This document shows, in pieces, positions 8,591 to 17,209 of a stretch of DNA of 64,000 bases. The position numbers and the translations under genes are program-made. How positions within the stretch are numbered: position 1 is the stretch's first letter; each line of letters starts with the position of its first letter. The notes under the pieces are model-generated. The model worked only from the letters and a program-made list of their open reading frames with translations, was not told the DNA's origin and searched no databases. Location of the stretch: NCBI RefSeq assembly GCF_027587205.1, contig NZ_JAPDOD010000033.1, positions 1-64,000 on the forward strand, read 5' to 3'. This DNA comes from Solirubrobacter ginsenosidimutans. GTDB lineage: Bacteria; Actinomycetota; Thermoleophilia; Solirubrobacterales; Solirubrobacteraceae.

Positions 8591-9394
8591 TCAGCGCGGA
8601 TCGTGACGATCGAGGAAGTGCCCGATCGCCCGGTCCGCCTCGGGCTCGTCGGTGACATAGAGATGCCCGGCCTCGGGCCAGATCGCGAGCTCGGCGCCGT
8701 TGATGGCACTCGCGAGCAGCTGGGCGTTGCGCGGAGCCTGCAACTGGTCCTGGCCGCCGTGCACGACGAGCGTGGGCGCGGTGATCTCACCCAGCCGCGA
8801 CTGCGTGCTGTGGGTGGCCGCGGCCGCGACCTGGTGCAGATAGGCCGACGCGTCCGGGGCGCGGCGCAACCGCCGCGCGATGTCTTCGGCGATCCGGTTG
8901 CCGTGGTCGCGGCGCGTGCGGAGCCCGTAGCTGTAGGGCACCGCGGCCCACTCGGCCTCTTCCGCGCCCATCGCGCCGACACGCGCGTAGAACGTGAGCA
9001 CGCGCGCGTTCATCGGGACGGCGCGCGGACCGCCGGCGGTGGTCGCACCGAGCACCAGCGACTGGACACGGTCGCGATGGCGCAGCGCGACCTCCTGCGC
9101 GATCATGCCCCCGAGCGAGATCCCGTAGATGTGCGCGCGCCGCTCACCGGCGGCGTCGAGCACCGCGATCGCGTCGTGCGCGAGCTGCGGGACGAGGTAG
9201 GGGAAGAGCGCACGATCGCTGCGGCCCATGTCGCGGTTGTCGAACGCGAGCACGCGGAAGCGGCCGCTCAGCGCCTCGACCGTGCGCCAGCCGGCCTCCA
9301 GCGACATGCCCTGGCCGAGGATGAGCAAGACCGGCGGGCCCTCCCCGGCGCTCTCGTAGTACACACGCAGGGAACCACTACGGGCGTAGGCCAT
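8591..9394 (-). CDS. Alpha/beta hydrolase
   Basis: A 267-residue cytoplasmic alpha/beta hydrolase with an intact Ser-Asp-His triad: Ser93 in GISLGG, Asp216 in GGQDQL and His244 in EAGHLY. The oxyanion region is LGQGMSLE (about 26-33), where most relatives have HG. DNRDMGRSD (52-60) is typical of the haloperoxidase/esterase group. The substrate is unknown; it is probably an ester or lactone. It is the last gene of an apparent operon: it starts six bases after the acyltransferase gene, which itself follows the LuxR-type ATPase regulator. It is a clear paralogue of the hydrolase at 18959-19783: both have GISLG at the same residue, LAHDA.AVLD and EWAAVPY/QWAAVPY. Confidence 0.85.
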   Translation of the reverse strand: MAYARSGSLRVYYESAGEGPPVLLILGQGMSLEAGWRTVEALSGRFRVLAFDNRDMGRSDRALFPYLVPQLAHDAIAVLDAAGERRAHIYGISLGGMIAQEVALRHRDRVQSLVLGATTAGGPRAVPMNARVLTFYARVGAMGAEEAEWAAVPYSYGLRTRRDHGNRIAEDIARRLRRAPDASAYLHQVAAAATHSTQSRLGEITAPTLVVHGGQDQLQAPRNAQLLASAINGAELAIWPEAGHLYVTDEPEADRAIGHFLDRHDPR

Positions 9395-9400
9395 CGCCGC

Positions 9401-10690
9401 TCACGCGTCGGTCGGCCACGCGAGGACCCCGCGGAAGAGCGCCAGGAACTGCCTCGCCGCGGCACGGTCGAACTGCGCATGGCGATAGCGGAGCGTGAGG
9501 TGCAGGGATCCGCCGTGCGCGACGACGCCGATCGCCGCGCCGAGCGGCATGCGGCCGGGCGGCGAGAACCACACCGCGCGCACGTCTCCTGGCAATGGCT
9601 CCAGCACACCGAGGTTGGACAGGCTCGCCGTGTCGACCACGACGTCGCCGGTCAGCGGGATCAGATCCGCCATCCGGCGCTTGACCGCGATCATCTGCAT
9701 GCTCGGGGCGTCGAGCAGGTCGACGACGGTGCCCGCGAGGCGATCGCGCTTGATCGCCCGCGTCTGGCGCGCGACGGATTCGGTCGCGCGCCGCACGTCG
9801 CGCGCCGAAGCGCCGACGACGACGCTCACATACGACGCGAAGTTGCCGACGACCTCGTCGCGCCACTCCTCCGGGCGCAGGTTGACCGGCATCGTCAGGG
9901 CGATCGGCGCCACACGCCGTCCGTACGCGGCGTTCCAGCGCCGCGCCGTCACCGCGAGCGCGCCGAGCAGGAAGTCGTTGATCGTCGCTCCCGCCGGGCG
10001 AGCCGTGTCAAGCGCGCGGGTCTCCTCCCGCGTCAGTGCCGTGTGCACGACGCCGTAGCCCGCGTGGTCGCGGCCGCCGCGGCGCGCCAACCGCGCGGGC
10101 GGAATCACGCGCGCGGCCGCCTGCCGCACGAGTGCGCGCCAGCGCATGCGGCGCTCGGCGCGCGTGGTCGCACCCGCGAGCGCCTGCACGTCACGCGCCG
10201 TGAGCGGGTCCACCGGCGGCGCCGGGTCGTCCTCGCCGGCGTAGGCGAGCAGGATCGAGCGCATCAGCCGTGCCGCCGCGATCCCGTCGCCGGCGGCGTG
10301 GTGGAGGCTGAGCACGAGCGCGTCGCCGTCGGCGGTGTGCGCGAGCAGCACCGCGAACGGCGGCGGTGCCGCGAGTCCGGGGCTGACCCGCAGCAGCGCC
10401 TCGCGCGCGATGTCGAGCTCCTGCTCGTCCGCGCAGTTCGCGACGGCCAGCGGTACCGCGGGGGCGTCGGCGATCCGCCAGTGATAGCGGCGCTCGTATC
10501 CGCGCCAGTCAGACAGCGACGCGCGGGCGATCGGGTGCCGCTGCATGGCGGCGGCGATCGCGCCGGCGAGCCGCTCCGCGTCCAGCCGCCCGGCCACGTG
10601 GACCTCGAAGTGGACGTTCCACGGCTCTGCCTCCCGGTCGAGGCCGAGGAAGTGCTCGTCGAGCCGGTCGAGTACGACGGTCGTCTCCAT
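9401..10690 (-). CDS. WS/DGAT-like or condensation-domain acyltransferase
   Basis: A 429-residue member of the CoA-dependent acyltransferase (condensation/WS-DGAT) superfamily. The catalytic HHxxxDG motif is HHAAGDG at 130-136 and the later structural motif LSNLGV sits around residue 350. Relatives join fatty acyl-CoA to alcohols, diacylglycerol or other acceptors: wax ester synthases, mycobacterial Pap proteins, alcohol acetyltransferases. The start region (DRLDEHFLGLDR) resembles the WS/DGAT and Pap opening. It lies between the LuxR ATPase regulator and a downstream alpha/beta hydrolase, all on one strand with short gaps, suggesting that an ester is made and cut under one regulator. With phaC 2 kb away, a storage-lipid role is possible; acylation of a secondary metabolite is the main alternative. 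Confidence 0.75.
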   Translation of the reverse strand: METTVVLDRLDEHFLGLDREAEPWNVHFEVHVAGRLDAERLAGAIAAAMQRHPIARASLSDWRGYERRYHWRIADAPAVPLAVANCADEQELDIAREALLRVSPGLAAPPPFAVLLAHTADGDALVLSLHHAAGDGIAAARLMRSILLAYAGEDDPAPPVDPLTARDVQALAGATTRAERRMRWRALVRQAAARVIPPARLARRGGRDHAGYGVVHTALTREETRALDTARPAGATINDFLLGALAVTARRWNAAYGRRVAPIALTMPVNLRPEEWRDEVVGNFASYVSVVVGASARDVRRATESVARQTRAIKRDRLAGTVVDLLDAPSMQMIAVKRRMADLIPLTGDVVVDTASLSNLGVLEPLPGDVRAVWFSPPGRMPLGAAIGVVAHGGSLHLTLRYRHAQFDRAAARQFLALFRGVLAWPTDA

Positions 10691-10772
10691 CGATCCAGCG
10701 TGGTCGCGTCAGGGTCCGGACGCACCTGAACCACGGAACGCGCATCGCCGTACGCCCGGCCGGGGCGCTGCG

Positions 10773-13460
10773 TCAGCCGCTCGGCTGTGGCAGCGGAGCG
10801 CGCCGCACGTCTTCCGGGATCGCGTCGGCGATCTGCGCGCGCGAGCTGATCTCGAGCTTGGCGAAGATCTTGCTGAGGTGGTATTCGACCGTCCGGGGAC
10901 TGATGAACAGCCGCGTGCCGATCTCGGCGTTGGCCAGCCCCGCGCCCGCGAAGCGCGCGATCTCCTGTTCGCGTTCGGTGAGCCCGTCGCGCAGCTCCGG
11001 CTTGCGCGCTCGCGCGTTCTTGCCCGCGGCGCGCAACTCGCGGGCGCAGCGCTCGGCGAACGCGTGCGCGCCGAGCGCCGTGAACGTTCCGTGCGCGCGC
11101 AGCAGCATGTCGCGGGCGTCCCGCCGGCGCCGCTCGCGGCGCAGCCATTCGCCGTAGAGCAGCTGGGCGCGCGCCAGCATCCCGGTGAGGCGGGCTCGCG
11201 CGAGGCACTCGATCGCGGCGCGGTAGCGCGCGTCCGCGCTGGGGCCGTCGAGGACGAGCGCCTCGGCGACGGCTTGCGCCCCGCGCGCCCAGTCGGTGTC
11301 GGCGGCGTCGGTGGTCGCCGTCAGCCGCACGAGCGCCAGCTCGGCGCGCGTGCGATCACCGGTGCGCACCGCCGCCTCGACGAACTCGCACAGCGCCCAG
11401 GCGGCGTACGGTCCGTGTGCCGCCCGCTCGGCGACGCGCAGTGCTTCGGCGTAGTCGCCGCGCGCGTTGTGCGCCAGCGCGGCCGCGAAGCCGGCGGTGC
11501 CGGGTCCGGCGCCCTCGGTGAGCGCTGCGGTGTCGCACTCCCCGCCACTCCAGGCCGCCACCACGAGCGGCCAGTCGAGCGTGAGCCGGTTGGGCGCCAC
11601 GGCGGCGATCGTGGTCAGCTCGTCCGCGAGCGCCCGCGCGCCCGCGAGATCGCCCGCGACGACGCGCACGCCGATGCGGGCGTCGAGCGCATCGGGGAGC
11701 AGGCCGAGCGCGCCGGTCTCGCGCGCGAGGACGTATTGCCGTGCCGACAGCGCGTCCCACGCCTCGTAGTCCCACAGGTCCACGGCGACGCGCGTGGCCA
11801 GCGGCAGCCAGGACAGCTCGTCCTCGCGGGTCGCGCGGCCGTGGACGAACTCGCGGACGGCGCGCCGGTTCGCGTCGGCGCCGGCCGCGAAGCCTGACGA
11901 CCAGCGGCGCGTGAGGCCGTCGAGCAGGAGGCCGCCCGCGTCGGGCGAGGGTTCGCCCGCGGCCGCACGTGCGTCCGCGGCGATCGTCGCGCCGCCCGAG
12001 CCGGCGCCCAGCGCGGCGCCGTAGGCCTCGAGGTAGCAGTCGCGCGCGATCTGCGGGGCCAGCGGCTGGATCCGCCGCGCCGTCTGCAGCAGCAGCGGCT
12101 CGGCGTCCCCGCCGTCGGCGACGATGGCCTGCGCCCGCAGCAGGTCGGCCTGCGCGCGGTCGACCTCGCTCAGCGGCCCGGCGTCGGCGACGGCCAGCAT
12201 GTGGAGCATGGCGTCGACCGCGCCGGCGCGATGCAGCATGCGCGCCGCGGCGAGCGCCCGTGCGGCGTGTTTGGAGGGCGTCGACGTGAGCGCGGTCGCG
12301 CGCTCGAGGAAGGCCCCGGCCGCCGGGAACCCTCCATGCGCCTGGGCGCGCCCGGCCGAGCGTTCGAGCTCGTCGGCGACGGCGTCATCCGGTCCCGCCG
12401 TCGCGAGCGCGTGATGCCAGGCCCGCATCTCGGGCGCGGCCGCCGGGTCCGTCGCCGCGGCGAGCGCGCGGTGGGCGGCGGAGCGCTGATCCGCGGTGGC
12501 CAGGGCGTAGATGGCCGACCGGATACGCGGATGCCGGAAGCGCACGTGCCCATTGAACTCCGCCAGGCCGGCCGCGGCGTCGACGGCGTCCGGGCCGACG
12601 CCGAGCTCCGCCGCTGCGCGCCGCACGAGCCGCGCGTCGCCGACGGGCTCCGCCGCCGCGATCAGGAGCAGCTGACGCGTATCCGCGGGCAGGGCGTGAA
12701 TCCGTCGCGTGCTCGCGTCGCAAGGCCGCCGAGCGGTGATCGTGCGCGGGACGCCGAAGCCTCCGGCCAGCTCCGCCGCCGTGAGGCCGCGGCTGAGTTC
12801 CAGCAGCGCCCGCGGGTTGCCCTGCGTCTCGTCGGCCAGCCGCTCCGCGATCCGCTCGTCGAGCGGCCCGGCGACCGCGGACCGCAACAGGGCGCACGCG
12901 TCGGCGCGGGCGAGCCCGCCGACGGTGAGCGTCGGCAACCCGTGCAGTCCGCGCCTGAGGCTGGTGGCGGCGAGCACCAGCCCGACCTGCTCGTGCCCGA
13001 CGCGGCGGGCGACGAAGCCGAGGACGTCGGCTGAAGCGCGATCGAGCCACTGCGCGTCGTCGATGAGGCACAGCAGCGGCCGCTCGGCCGCGGCCTCTAC
13101 GAGCAGCCCGAGCGCCGCCAGGGAGACGAGAAACCCAGGAGGCGCCGGGCCGCCGCGCATGCCGAAGGCCGTGGCGAGCGCGTCACGGCGCGGCTCAGGC
13201 AGACGGTCGAGGCTGTCGAGCAGCGAGGCGCACAGCTGATGCAGGCCCGCGAACGGCAGGTCCATCTCCTGCTGCACGCCGACGGCGCGCACGACACGAC
13301 AGCTGGACTCGCCCCGGGCAAGACGCTCGAGCAGCACCGTCTTGCCGGCGCCGCGGTCGCCGCGCAGAACGAGCGCGCCGCCGTGGCGGCGACGGATGTC
13401 GGCGACGAGCCGATCCAATGTCCCGCACTCACGCTCGCGCCCGCGCAGCACCGCATCCAC
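10773..13460 (-). CDS. LuxR-family transcriptional regulator with AAA ATPase domain (LAL type)
   Basis: An 895-residue large ATP-binding LuxR regulator. Residues 5-300 are an AAA_16/NB-ARC-like ATPase with Walker A GDRGAGKT (34-41) and Walker B CLIDDAQWLD (131-140). The middle (about 330-800) is a helical TPR-like region likely to bind a ligand or partner protein. The C-terminus (about 824-885) is a LuxR/GerE helix-turn-helix (LTEREQEIARFAGAGLANAE, then ISPRTVEYHLSKIF). GTG start at 13460. It precedes the acyltransferase and hydrolase genes on the same strand (82 bp gap), which are its likely targets or co-transcribed partners. Closest relatives in the window are the regulators at 28873 and 37203, which share the YGEWLRRERRR and TVEYHL motifs. 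The inducer is unknown. Confidence 0.9.
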   Translation of the reverse strand: MDAVLRGRERECGTLDRLVADIRRRHGGALVLRGDRGAGKTVLLERLARGESSCRVVRAVGVQQEMDLPFAGLHQLCASLLDSLDRLPEPRRDALATAFGMRGGPAPPGFLVSLAALGLLVEAAAERPLLCLIDDAQWLDRASADVLGFVARRVGHEQVGLVLAATSLRRGLHGLPTLTVGGLARADACALLRSAVAGPLDERIAERLADETQGNPRALLELSRGLTAAELAGGFGVPRTITARRPCDASTRRIHALPADTRQLLLIAAAEPVGDARLVRRAAAELGVGPDAVDAAAGLAEFNGHVRFRHPRIRSAIYALATADQRSAAHRALAAATDPAAAPEMRAWHHALATAGPDDAVADELERSAGRAQAHGGFPAAGAFLERATALTSTPSKHAARALAAARMLHRAGAVDAMLHMLAVADAGPLSEVDRAQADLLRAQAIVADGGDAEPLLLQTARRIQPLAPQIARDCYLEAYGAALGAGSGGATIAADARAAAGEPSPDAGGLLLDGLTRRWSSGFAAGADANRRAVREFVHGRATREDELSWLPLATRVAVDLWDYEAWDALSARQYVLARETGALGLLPDALDARIGVRVVAGDLAGARALADELTTIAAVAPNRLTLDWPLVVAAWSGGECDTAALTEGAGPGTAGFAAALAHNARGDYAEALRVAERAAHGPYAAWALCEFVEAAVRTGDRTRAELALVRLTATTDAADTDWARGAQAVAEALVLDGPSADARYRAAIECLARARLTGMLARAQLLYGEWLRRERRRRDARDMLLRAHGTFTALGAHAFAERCARELRAAGKNARARKPELRDGLTEREQEIARFAGAGLANAEIGTRLFISPRTVEYHLSKIFAKLEISSRAQIADAIPEDVRRAPLPQPSG

Positions 13461-13614
13461 CTACCTCGCGGGACCGGCCGGGAAAGACGAGAACATCGCC
13501 TTCAATGGTGCCGTCTCGTCGTGTTGACGTCATCGGCCTAGAGTCGACGATCGGGCCTGCATCGGAAGGCTGACGCCGGCAGTCGCGCATACGCCTGGAG
13601 GCGACCGCGCCGCT

Positions 13615-13848
13615 TCAGGTCGTCGGCGTGCCGAGGCCGAGCAACCCGCTTACGAAGGAGAACGGGAACGGGAACGGCCACGGCACCCACGGCTTGCCGT
13701 CGGGACCGCACCACGCCGGGAACGGGTAACACGGGATCGCCGAGCCCGGGTTGGATGGAGTGGTCGCGGCGGGGGCCGCGGCGACGGGGCCGGCGAGCGC
13801 GAGCGCGAGGCTCACGGGCGCGATCACAGCAAGCTTGCGAAGGGTCAT
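13615..13848 (-). CDS. Small secreted protein with a Cys pair and Pro/Phe/Trp-rich tail
   Basis: A 77-residue protein with a textbook signal peptide (MTLRKLAVIAPVSLALALAG, with an AAAP-type cleavage site around residue 25). ATG 13848 is preceded by AGGAGA (13855-13860, minus strand) at seven bases; an in-frame upstream ATG at 14067 has no such support. The mature peptide is about 50 residues: two cysteines (40 and 47) bracket YPFPAW and could form a small disulfide loop, followed by an aromatic proline-rich segment (VPWPFPFPFSF) and a hydrophobic glycine/leucine end. No family is recognised. Its size, disulfide and aromatic character would suit an exported peptide, for instance a surface, signalling or membrane-active one, but no immunity or processing gene is evident. 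Confidence 0.65.
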   Translation of the reverse strand: MTLRKLAVIAPVSLALALAGPVAAAPAATTPSNPGSAIPCYPFPAWCGPDGKPWVPWPFPFPFSFVSGLLGLGTPTT

Positions 13849-14334
13849 GTGGCATCTCCTGGATCGAAGCCGGGCGCTTGCCCGGCGCGGGAGATACTCC
13901 GCCCGTGCACGGCGTGCATGGGCTGCCCCGTCGTCGCATTCGCGCTGGCCCTTGGTCGTTCGCCCCCACGCCGCACCGAAGGTCGTCACGGTCTGGCATC
14001 TCGACCAGCTTGTGGTGACCGCGACGGCGGCGATGCTGCTCGCCGCGAATCGCCCCGACGGCATCACGCCGTCATGCTCGCGTCGCTGCCGTCAATCAGC
14101 GGCGCGACGTCCTCGGCGATCCGCGACCAGCGGTACCCAGCCACGCAACCGGGGGCGGACTCGCCAGACGGCGGTCCGCTCCCGGGACCAGGTCCACAGG
14201 ACGGTGCGCGCGGCGGATGTCTCTCGTGGCGGCTCACGCAGCCGCCGCGCCGCTGCGTGCTGTCCTTCAGGACAGGGACGACCGGCCCTTGGACGCCCGG
14301 GCGCACCCCTACGCGCGGGGGGAGGATATGTCGC
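13849..14334. other. Intergenic stretch without a supported gene
   Basis: About 486 bp between the start of the small secreted protein and the zinc-ribbon gene. Long open frames exist on both strands, but their translations are arginine/alanine-rich, lack ribosome sites and match no family. The promoter of the secreted protein should lie next to 13860, and that of the zinc-ribbon gene just before 14320. Confidence 0.5.
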
Positions 14335-14577
14335 ATGCCGATGGTCCACTGTCCACACTGCGCGTTACGCCAGTACGCCGCGGCCTCGCACGCGATGCGC
14401 GGCCAGTGCGTCTGCTGCGACGGCACGATGATCGTGGCCAGCGCACTCCCTAGGGTGCGCGGCGCGGTGTCGACTAGGGGCGGCGACTGGGGTCCCCCAG
14501 ATGCGAAGGGCCCGGACGGCGAGGAGTCTCGTCAGCCGAGCCCCCATGAATACGATCAACGCTGCAACCACATCTGA
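14335..14577 (+). CDS. Possible small zinc-ribbon protein
   Basis: An 80-residue frame starting at ATG 14335, about nine bases after a strong GGGGGGAGGA ribosome site. The N-terminal half carries a zinc-ribbon pattern: C6-x2-C9 (CPHC) and C25-x-C27-C28 (CVCC), separated by a basic histidine-containing loop. The second half is polar and of low complexity (GPPDAKGPDGEESRQPS). Its 3-prime end overlaps the start of the next gene by about 32 bp in another frame. Function is unknown; such mini-ribbons act as nucleic-acid or protein-binding modules. The motif plus ribosome site favour a real gene, while the overlap and short length keep confidence moderate. Confidence 0.5.
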   Translation: MPMVHCPHCALRQYAAASHAMRGQCVCCDGTMIVASALPRVRGAVSTRGGDWGPPDAKGPDGEESRQPSPHEYDQRCNHI

Positions 14578-16012
14578 ATCGCTTGTTCATCCGCTCCCGG
14601 CGCTGCGGTCCGTCCCGACTTGGACCGCTGCGCTCGGCCCCGACTCGACGGATCTCGGCGCGCTGGCCGCGCTCGTGACGGCTTCGGCCGTGGACGTCGC
14701 CGACCGTGCTCGAACCGTCCTCGCGCCGTTGCTGGCGCACGACGCCCTCGTGCTGGTGACGCCGAGCGCCGCCGAGCTGCCGGTGCAGATCGCCGGGCCG
14801 CGTGGCCTGAGCGAAGGCCTCACCGCCGTCGATTGGCGGCGCGCGGTCGAGGACGACGTCGTGCCCCCCGACGGCGCGGCGACGCGCCTGCGTCTCGGGA
14901 GCCTCGACTGCGGACTCGAGGTCGCCGGCTGGACCGCGACCACGGGCCGCGTGAGCGTCTCACTGGTCGTCGCCTCGCGCGGACGGCTCGAGCCGACGCC
15001 GGCCGCCGAGCGCGCCGCGATGCTGGTGGCGATGCTGGCCGCGGTACGCATGCGCCGCGTCGACGATGATCCGCCGCCCGGCACGCTCGCGTTCTCGCGG
15101 GCGGTCAGCCGCGAGCGCGAGCGGGTTCGCGCGGAGCTCAATACGCGCCACGCCGCCACGCTCTCCGGGATCCTGCAGACCCTGCGAAGTGCCACCTGGG
15201 CGGGCGGCTCGCGCAGCGCCCCGCCGGCGGTCACCGAGGCGATCGACCGCGCGTCGCATGCCCTGCTGGACCTCGAGGCCCTCAACGCGCTCCACGACGA
15301 GGCCGACCGCGTCGCGCTGCACAAGACGTTCGCGGACACCGAGAGCGAGGTGCGGGGCATCGTCCACGCGGCTCGCCTGCGCGTGCTCGCGGATCTCGAT
15401 GCCCGCGACGAGTTCCAGGTACCGCGCGCGATCGCGCAGGCGGCCCGGTTCGTCACCGCCGGCGCCGCCCTGCGCGCCGCCCGCGACTCCGGGGGAGACC
15501 GTCTGCGCGTCCTGTGGCGGCTGACGGATTCCTCGCTGGCGGTCATCGTCGCCGACAACGGCGCGGGTCCCTCGGGCGACGAGGCCTCGATGCTGCTCGC
15601 CGAGCTCGAGCGCCGGATCGGCGGCCTCGGCGCCCAGCTCGAGTTCGACTCGCGTTCGCACTGGGGCACGACGTTGACGTGCCGGCTTCCGCTGCACGAC
15701 TCCGCCGCGTCGCCCGAGACGCCGGCGGTCAAGCGCCTGGCCGAGTTGCGCGACCGCGAGCGCGAAGTGCTCGAGCTGATGATCGCCGGGTTGCGCAACC
15801 GCGAGATCGCCGACCGCCTCTTCATCAGCGTGCGGACGGTCAAGTTCCACGTGTCGAACGTGCTGCGCAAGCTCGACGTCGATTCCCGCACCGCGGCGAT
15901 CGCGCTCGCGCACTCGGCCGGCGTCAGTGCGCCCACGGCCGCGCTGGAACCCGAGCCCGAGCCGGCGCCGGTGAGCGCCGCACGCCCGACGTCGCTGCGC
16001 GCGGCCCGCTGA
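14546..16012 (+). CDS. Histidine-kinase-like ATPase fused to a LuxR DNA-binding domain
   Basis: A 488-residue protein with an unusual layout. An N-terminal sensor-like region (about 1-180) is followed by a coiled-coil region resembling a DHp helix pair (SRERERVRAELNTRHAATL), then a HATPase_c-like domain whose glycine box VADNGAG is visible at about 335-341 and whose final strand is TLTCRLPL. The C-terminus is a LuxR/NarL helix-turn-helix (LRDREREVLELMIAGLRNRE, then SVRTVKFHVSNVLRKL). Normally the ATPase and the DNA-binding part sit on a separate kinase and response regulator; here they are joined without a receiver domain. The usual His-Asp phosphoacceptor motif and N-box are not intact, so it may act as an ATP-binding regulator rather than a phosphodonor. 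ATG 14546 is preferred; an in-frame ATG at 14501 is possible. The downstream lipase starts three bases after its stop. Confidence 0.75.
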   Translation: MNTINAATTSESLVHPLPALRSVPTWTAALGPDSTDLGALAALVTASAVDVADRARTVLAPLLAHDALVLVTPSAAELPVQIAGPRGLSEGLTAVDWRRAVEDDVVPPDGAATRLRLGSLDCGLEVAGWTATTGRVSVSLVVASRGRLEPTPAAERAAMLVAMLAAVRMRRVDDDPPPGTLAFSRAVSRERERVRAELNTRHAATLSGILQTLRSATWAGGSRSAPPAVTEAIDRASHALLDLEALNALHDEADRVALHKTFADTESEVRGIVHAARLRVLADLDARDEFQVPRAIAQAARFVTAGAALRAARDSGGDRLRVLWRLTDSSLAVIVADNGAGPSGDEASMLLAELERRIGGLGAQLEFDSRSHWGTTLTCRLPLHDSAASPETPAVKRLAELRDREREVLELMIAGLRNREIADRLFISVRTVKFHVSNVLRKLDVDSRTAAIALAHSAGVSAPTAALEPEPEPAPVSAARPTSLRAAR

Positions 16013-16015
16013 CGC

Positions 16016-16813
16016 GTGACGCTCAGGCGAGCTCCGGCGCTGCTCGCGGCGCTGGTCCTCGCCGGCTGCGGGGGCGCCCCCAAGCGGGCGGCCCCCGCGC
16101 CGGCGACGGTCATCGACTCCTCGTCGTGCCGGCCACAGAAGCAGCACCCGAACCCGGTGGTGCTCGTCCACGGCACGTTCGCAGTGACATCGTGGGCGAC
16201 GATCGGCCCGGCGCTGGCGCGACGGGGCTACTGCGTGTTCACGTTCTCCTACGGCGACGCCGGCACCGCTGACATCGTCGCCTCCGCACGCGCGCTCCGC
16301 GCGTTCGTCGCGCGGGTGCTCGCGCGTACGCACGCCCAGCGCGTATCGATCGTCGGTCACTCCGAGGGCGGGATGATGCCGCGCTACTACATCCGCTTCC
16401 TGGGTGGCGCGGCCAAGGTCGAGGACCTCGTGGGGCTGGCGCCGTCCAACCATGGGACGGACAATCCGCTGGCGCTGGCGGGCGCGTTCGCCGGCTGCAC
16501 GGCGTGCGGGCAGCAGCTCGCGTGGGGCTCGCGGTTTCTCGCCGTGCTCAACGCGGGTGACGAGACGCCCGGGCCGGTCGACTACACGGCGCTCCAGACG
16601 AGCTACGACGCGGTGGTCGTCCCGTACACGTCGGCGTTCCTGGACGGACCCGTCGCACGGGTCACGAACGTCGTCCTGCAGACGGCCTGTCCTTCAGACG
16701 TCAGCGGGCATCTCGGCATCGCGACCGATCCGGTCGCGCTGCAGTGGGTCGAGAACGCGCTCAACCGGCCCGGGCCGGCCGATCCGTCGTTCCAGCCCGG
16801 CTGCGAGTCGTAA
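16016..16813 (+). CDS. Lipoprotein lipase/esterase, alpha/beta hydrolase (lipase class 2 type)
   Basis: A 265-residue secreted lipase-like protein. The N-terminus is a lipoprotein signal peptide with lipobox LAGC, Cys18 becoming the lipidated residue, so it should be anchored to the outer face of the membrane. The oxyanion region is VLVHGTF (49-55) and the nucleophile Ser116 lies in VGHSEGG, as in EstA/LipA-type class 2 lipases; YYIRFLGG just after it is typical of that group. A likely catalytic His is in SGHLGI near residue 233. Several cysteines may form disulfides. It starts with GTG three bases after the ATPase-LuxR gene, so the two are almost certainly cotranscribed, and that regulator may respond to its products. 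Confidence 0.85.
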   Translation: MTLRRAPALLAALVLAGCGGAPKRAAPAPATVIDSSSCRPQKQHPNPVVLVHGTFAVTSWATIGPALARRGYCVFTFSYGDAGTADIVASARALRAFVARVLARTHAQRVSIVGHSEGGMMPRYYIRFLGGAAKVEDLVGLAPSNHGTDNPLALAGAFAGCTACGQQLAWGSRFLAVLNAGDETPGPVDYTALQTSYDAVVVPYTSAFLDGPVARVTNVVLQTACPSDVSGHLGIATDPVALQWVENALNRPGPADPSFQPGCES

Positions 16814-16966
16814 CCGGACGGTAGTGTCAGCCCGACCTCCCTATCGGGACGGTAGGACATCAGACTCGGGTGTGTGGGGATGGGCGCGCGGGGGTCGCGG
16901 CGGGACACTCGAGTAGTCGGGCCGCGCGGCACGGAGCGCGGCCACCTCAGACCGAGGAGCACCACC

Positions 16967-17209
16967 ATGTCCACACGGCACATGATCCGTCCCACGTGGC
17001 GAGTCCTTTGGGGATGCGCCGCCGACGATCCTTACAGCGCGTGGTTCAACGCTGAGCATCGCTGCGGGGAAGCGCTGCAGGCCTGGCGCGACGCGCAGGG
17101 CGCGAGCGCACGTGCCACGGCGTATCTCGCCTACTGCTTCGCGATCGACGTCGAGGAGCGGGCTGCCGCGCAGCTGGCGCGAGCGGTGGCGGCCCCGCTC
17201 GCGGCGTGA
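16967..17209 (+). CDS. Small protein of unknown function
   Basis: An 80-residue protein starting at ATG 16967, seven bases after GAGGAG (16954-16959). It is mostly helical, with one tryptophan-rich opening (PTWRVLWGC) and a long amphipathic C-terminal half (ATAYLAYCFAIDVEERAAAQ). It has three cysteines and no signal peptide. Not recognised. It is convergent with the response regulator gene, the two stops being adjacent (17209/17210). Two copies of the 9-mer GGACGGTAG (16816-16824 and 16847-16855) lie in the 150 bp upstream. Confidence 0.6.
   Translation: MSTRHMIRPTWRVLWGCAADDPYSAWFNAEHRCGEALQAWRDAQGASARATAYLAYCFAIDVEERAAAQLARAVAAPLAA

Noticed and set aside
8444..10729. A 761-codon plus-strand frame across the hydrolase and acyltransferase genes
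   Set aside because: It covers two real genes and the gap between them on the other strand, has low-complexity composition and lacks any family motif.
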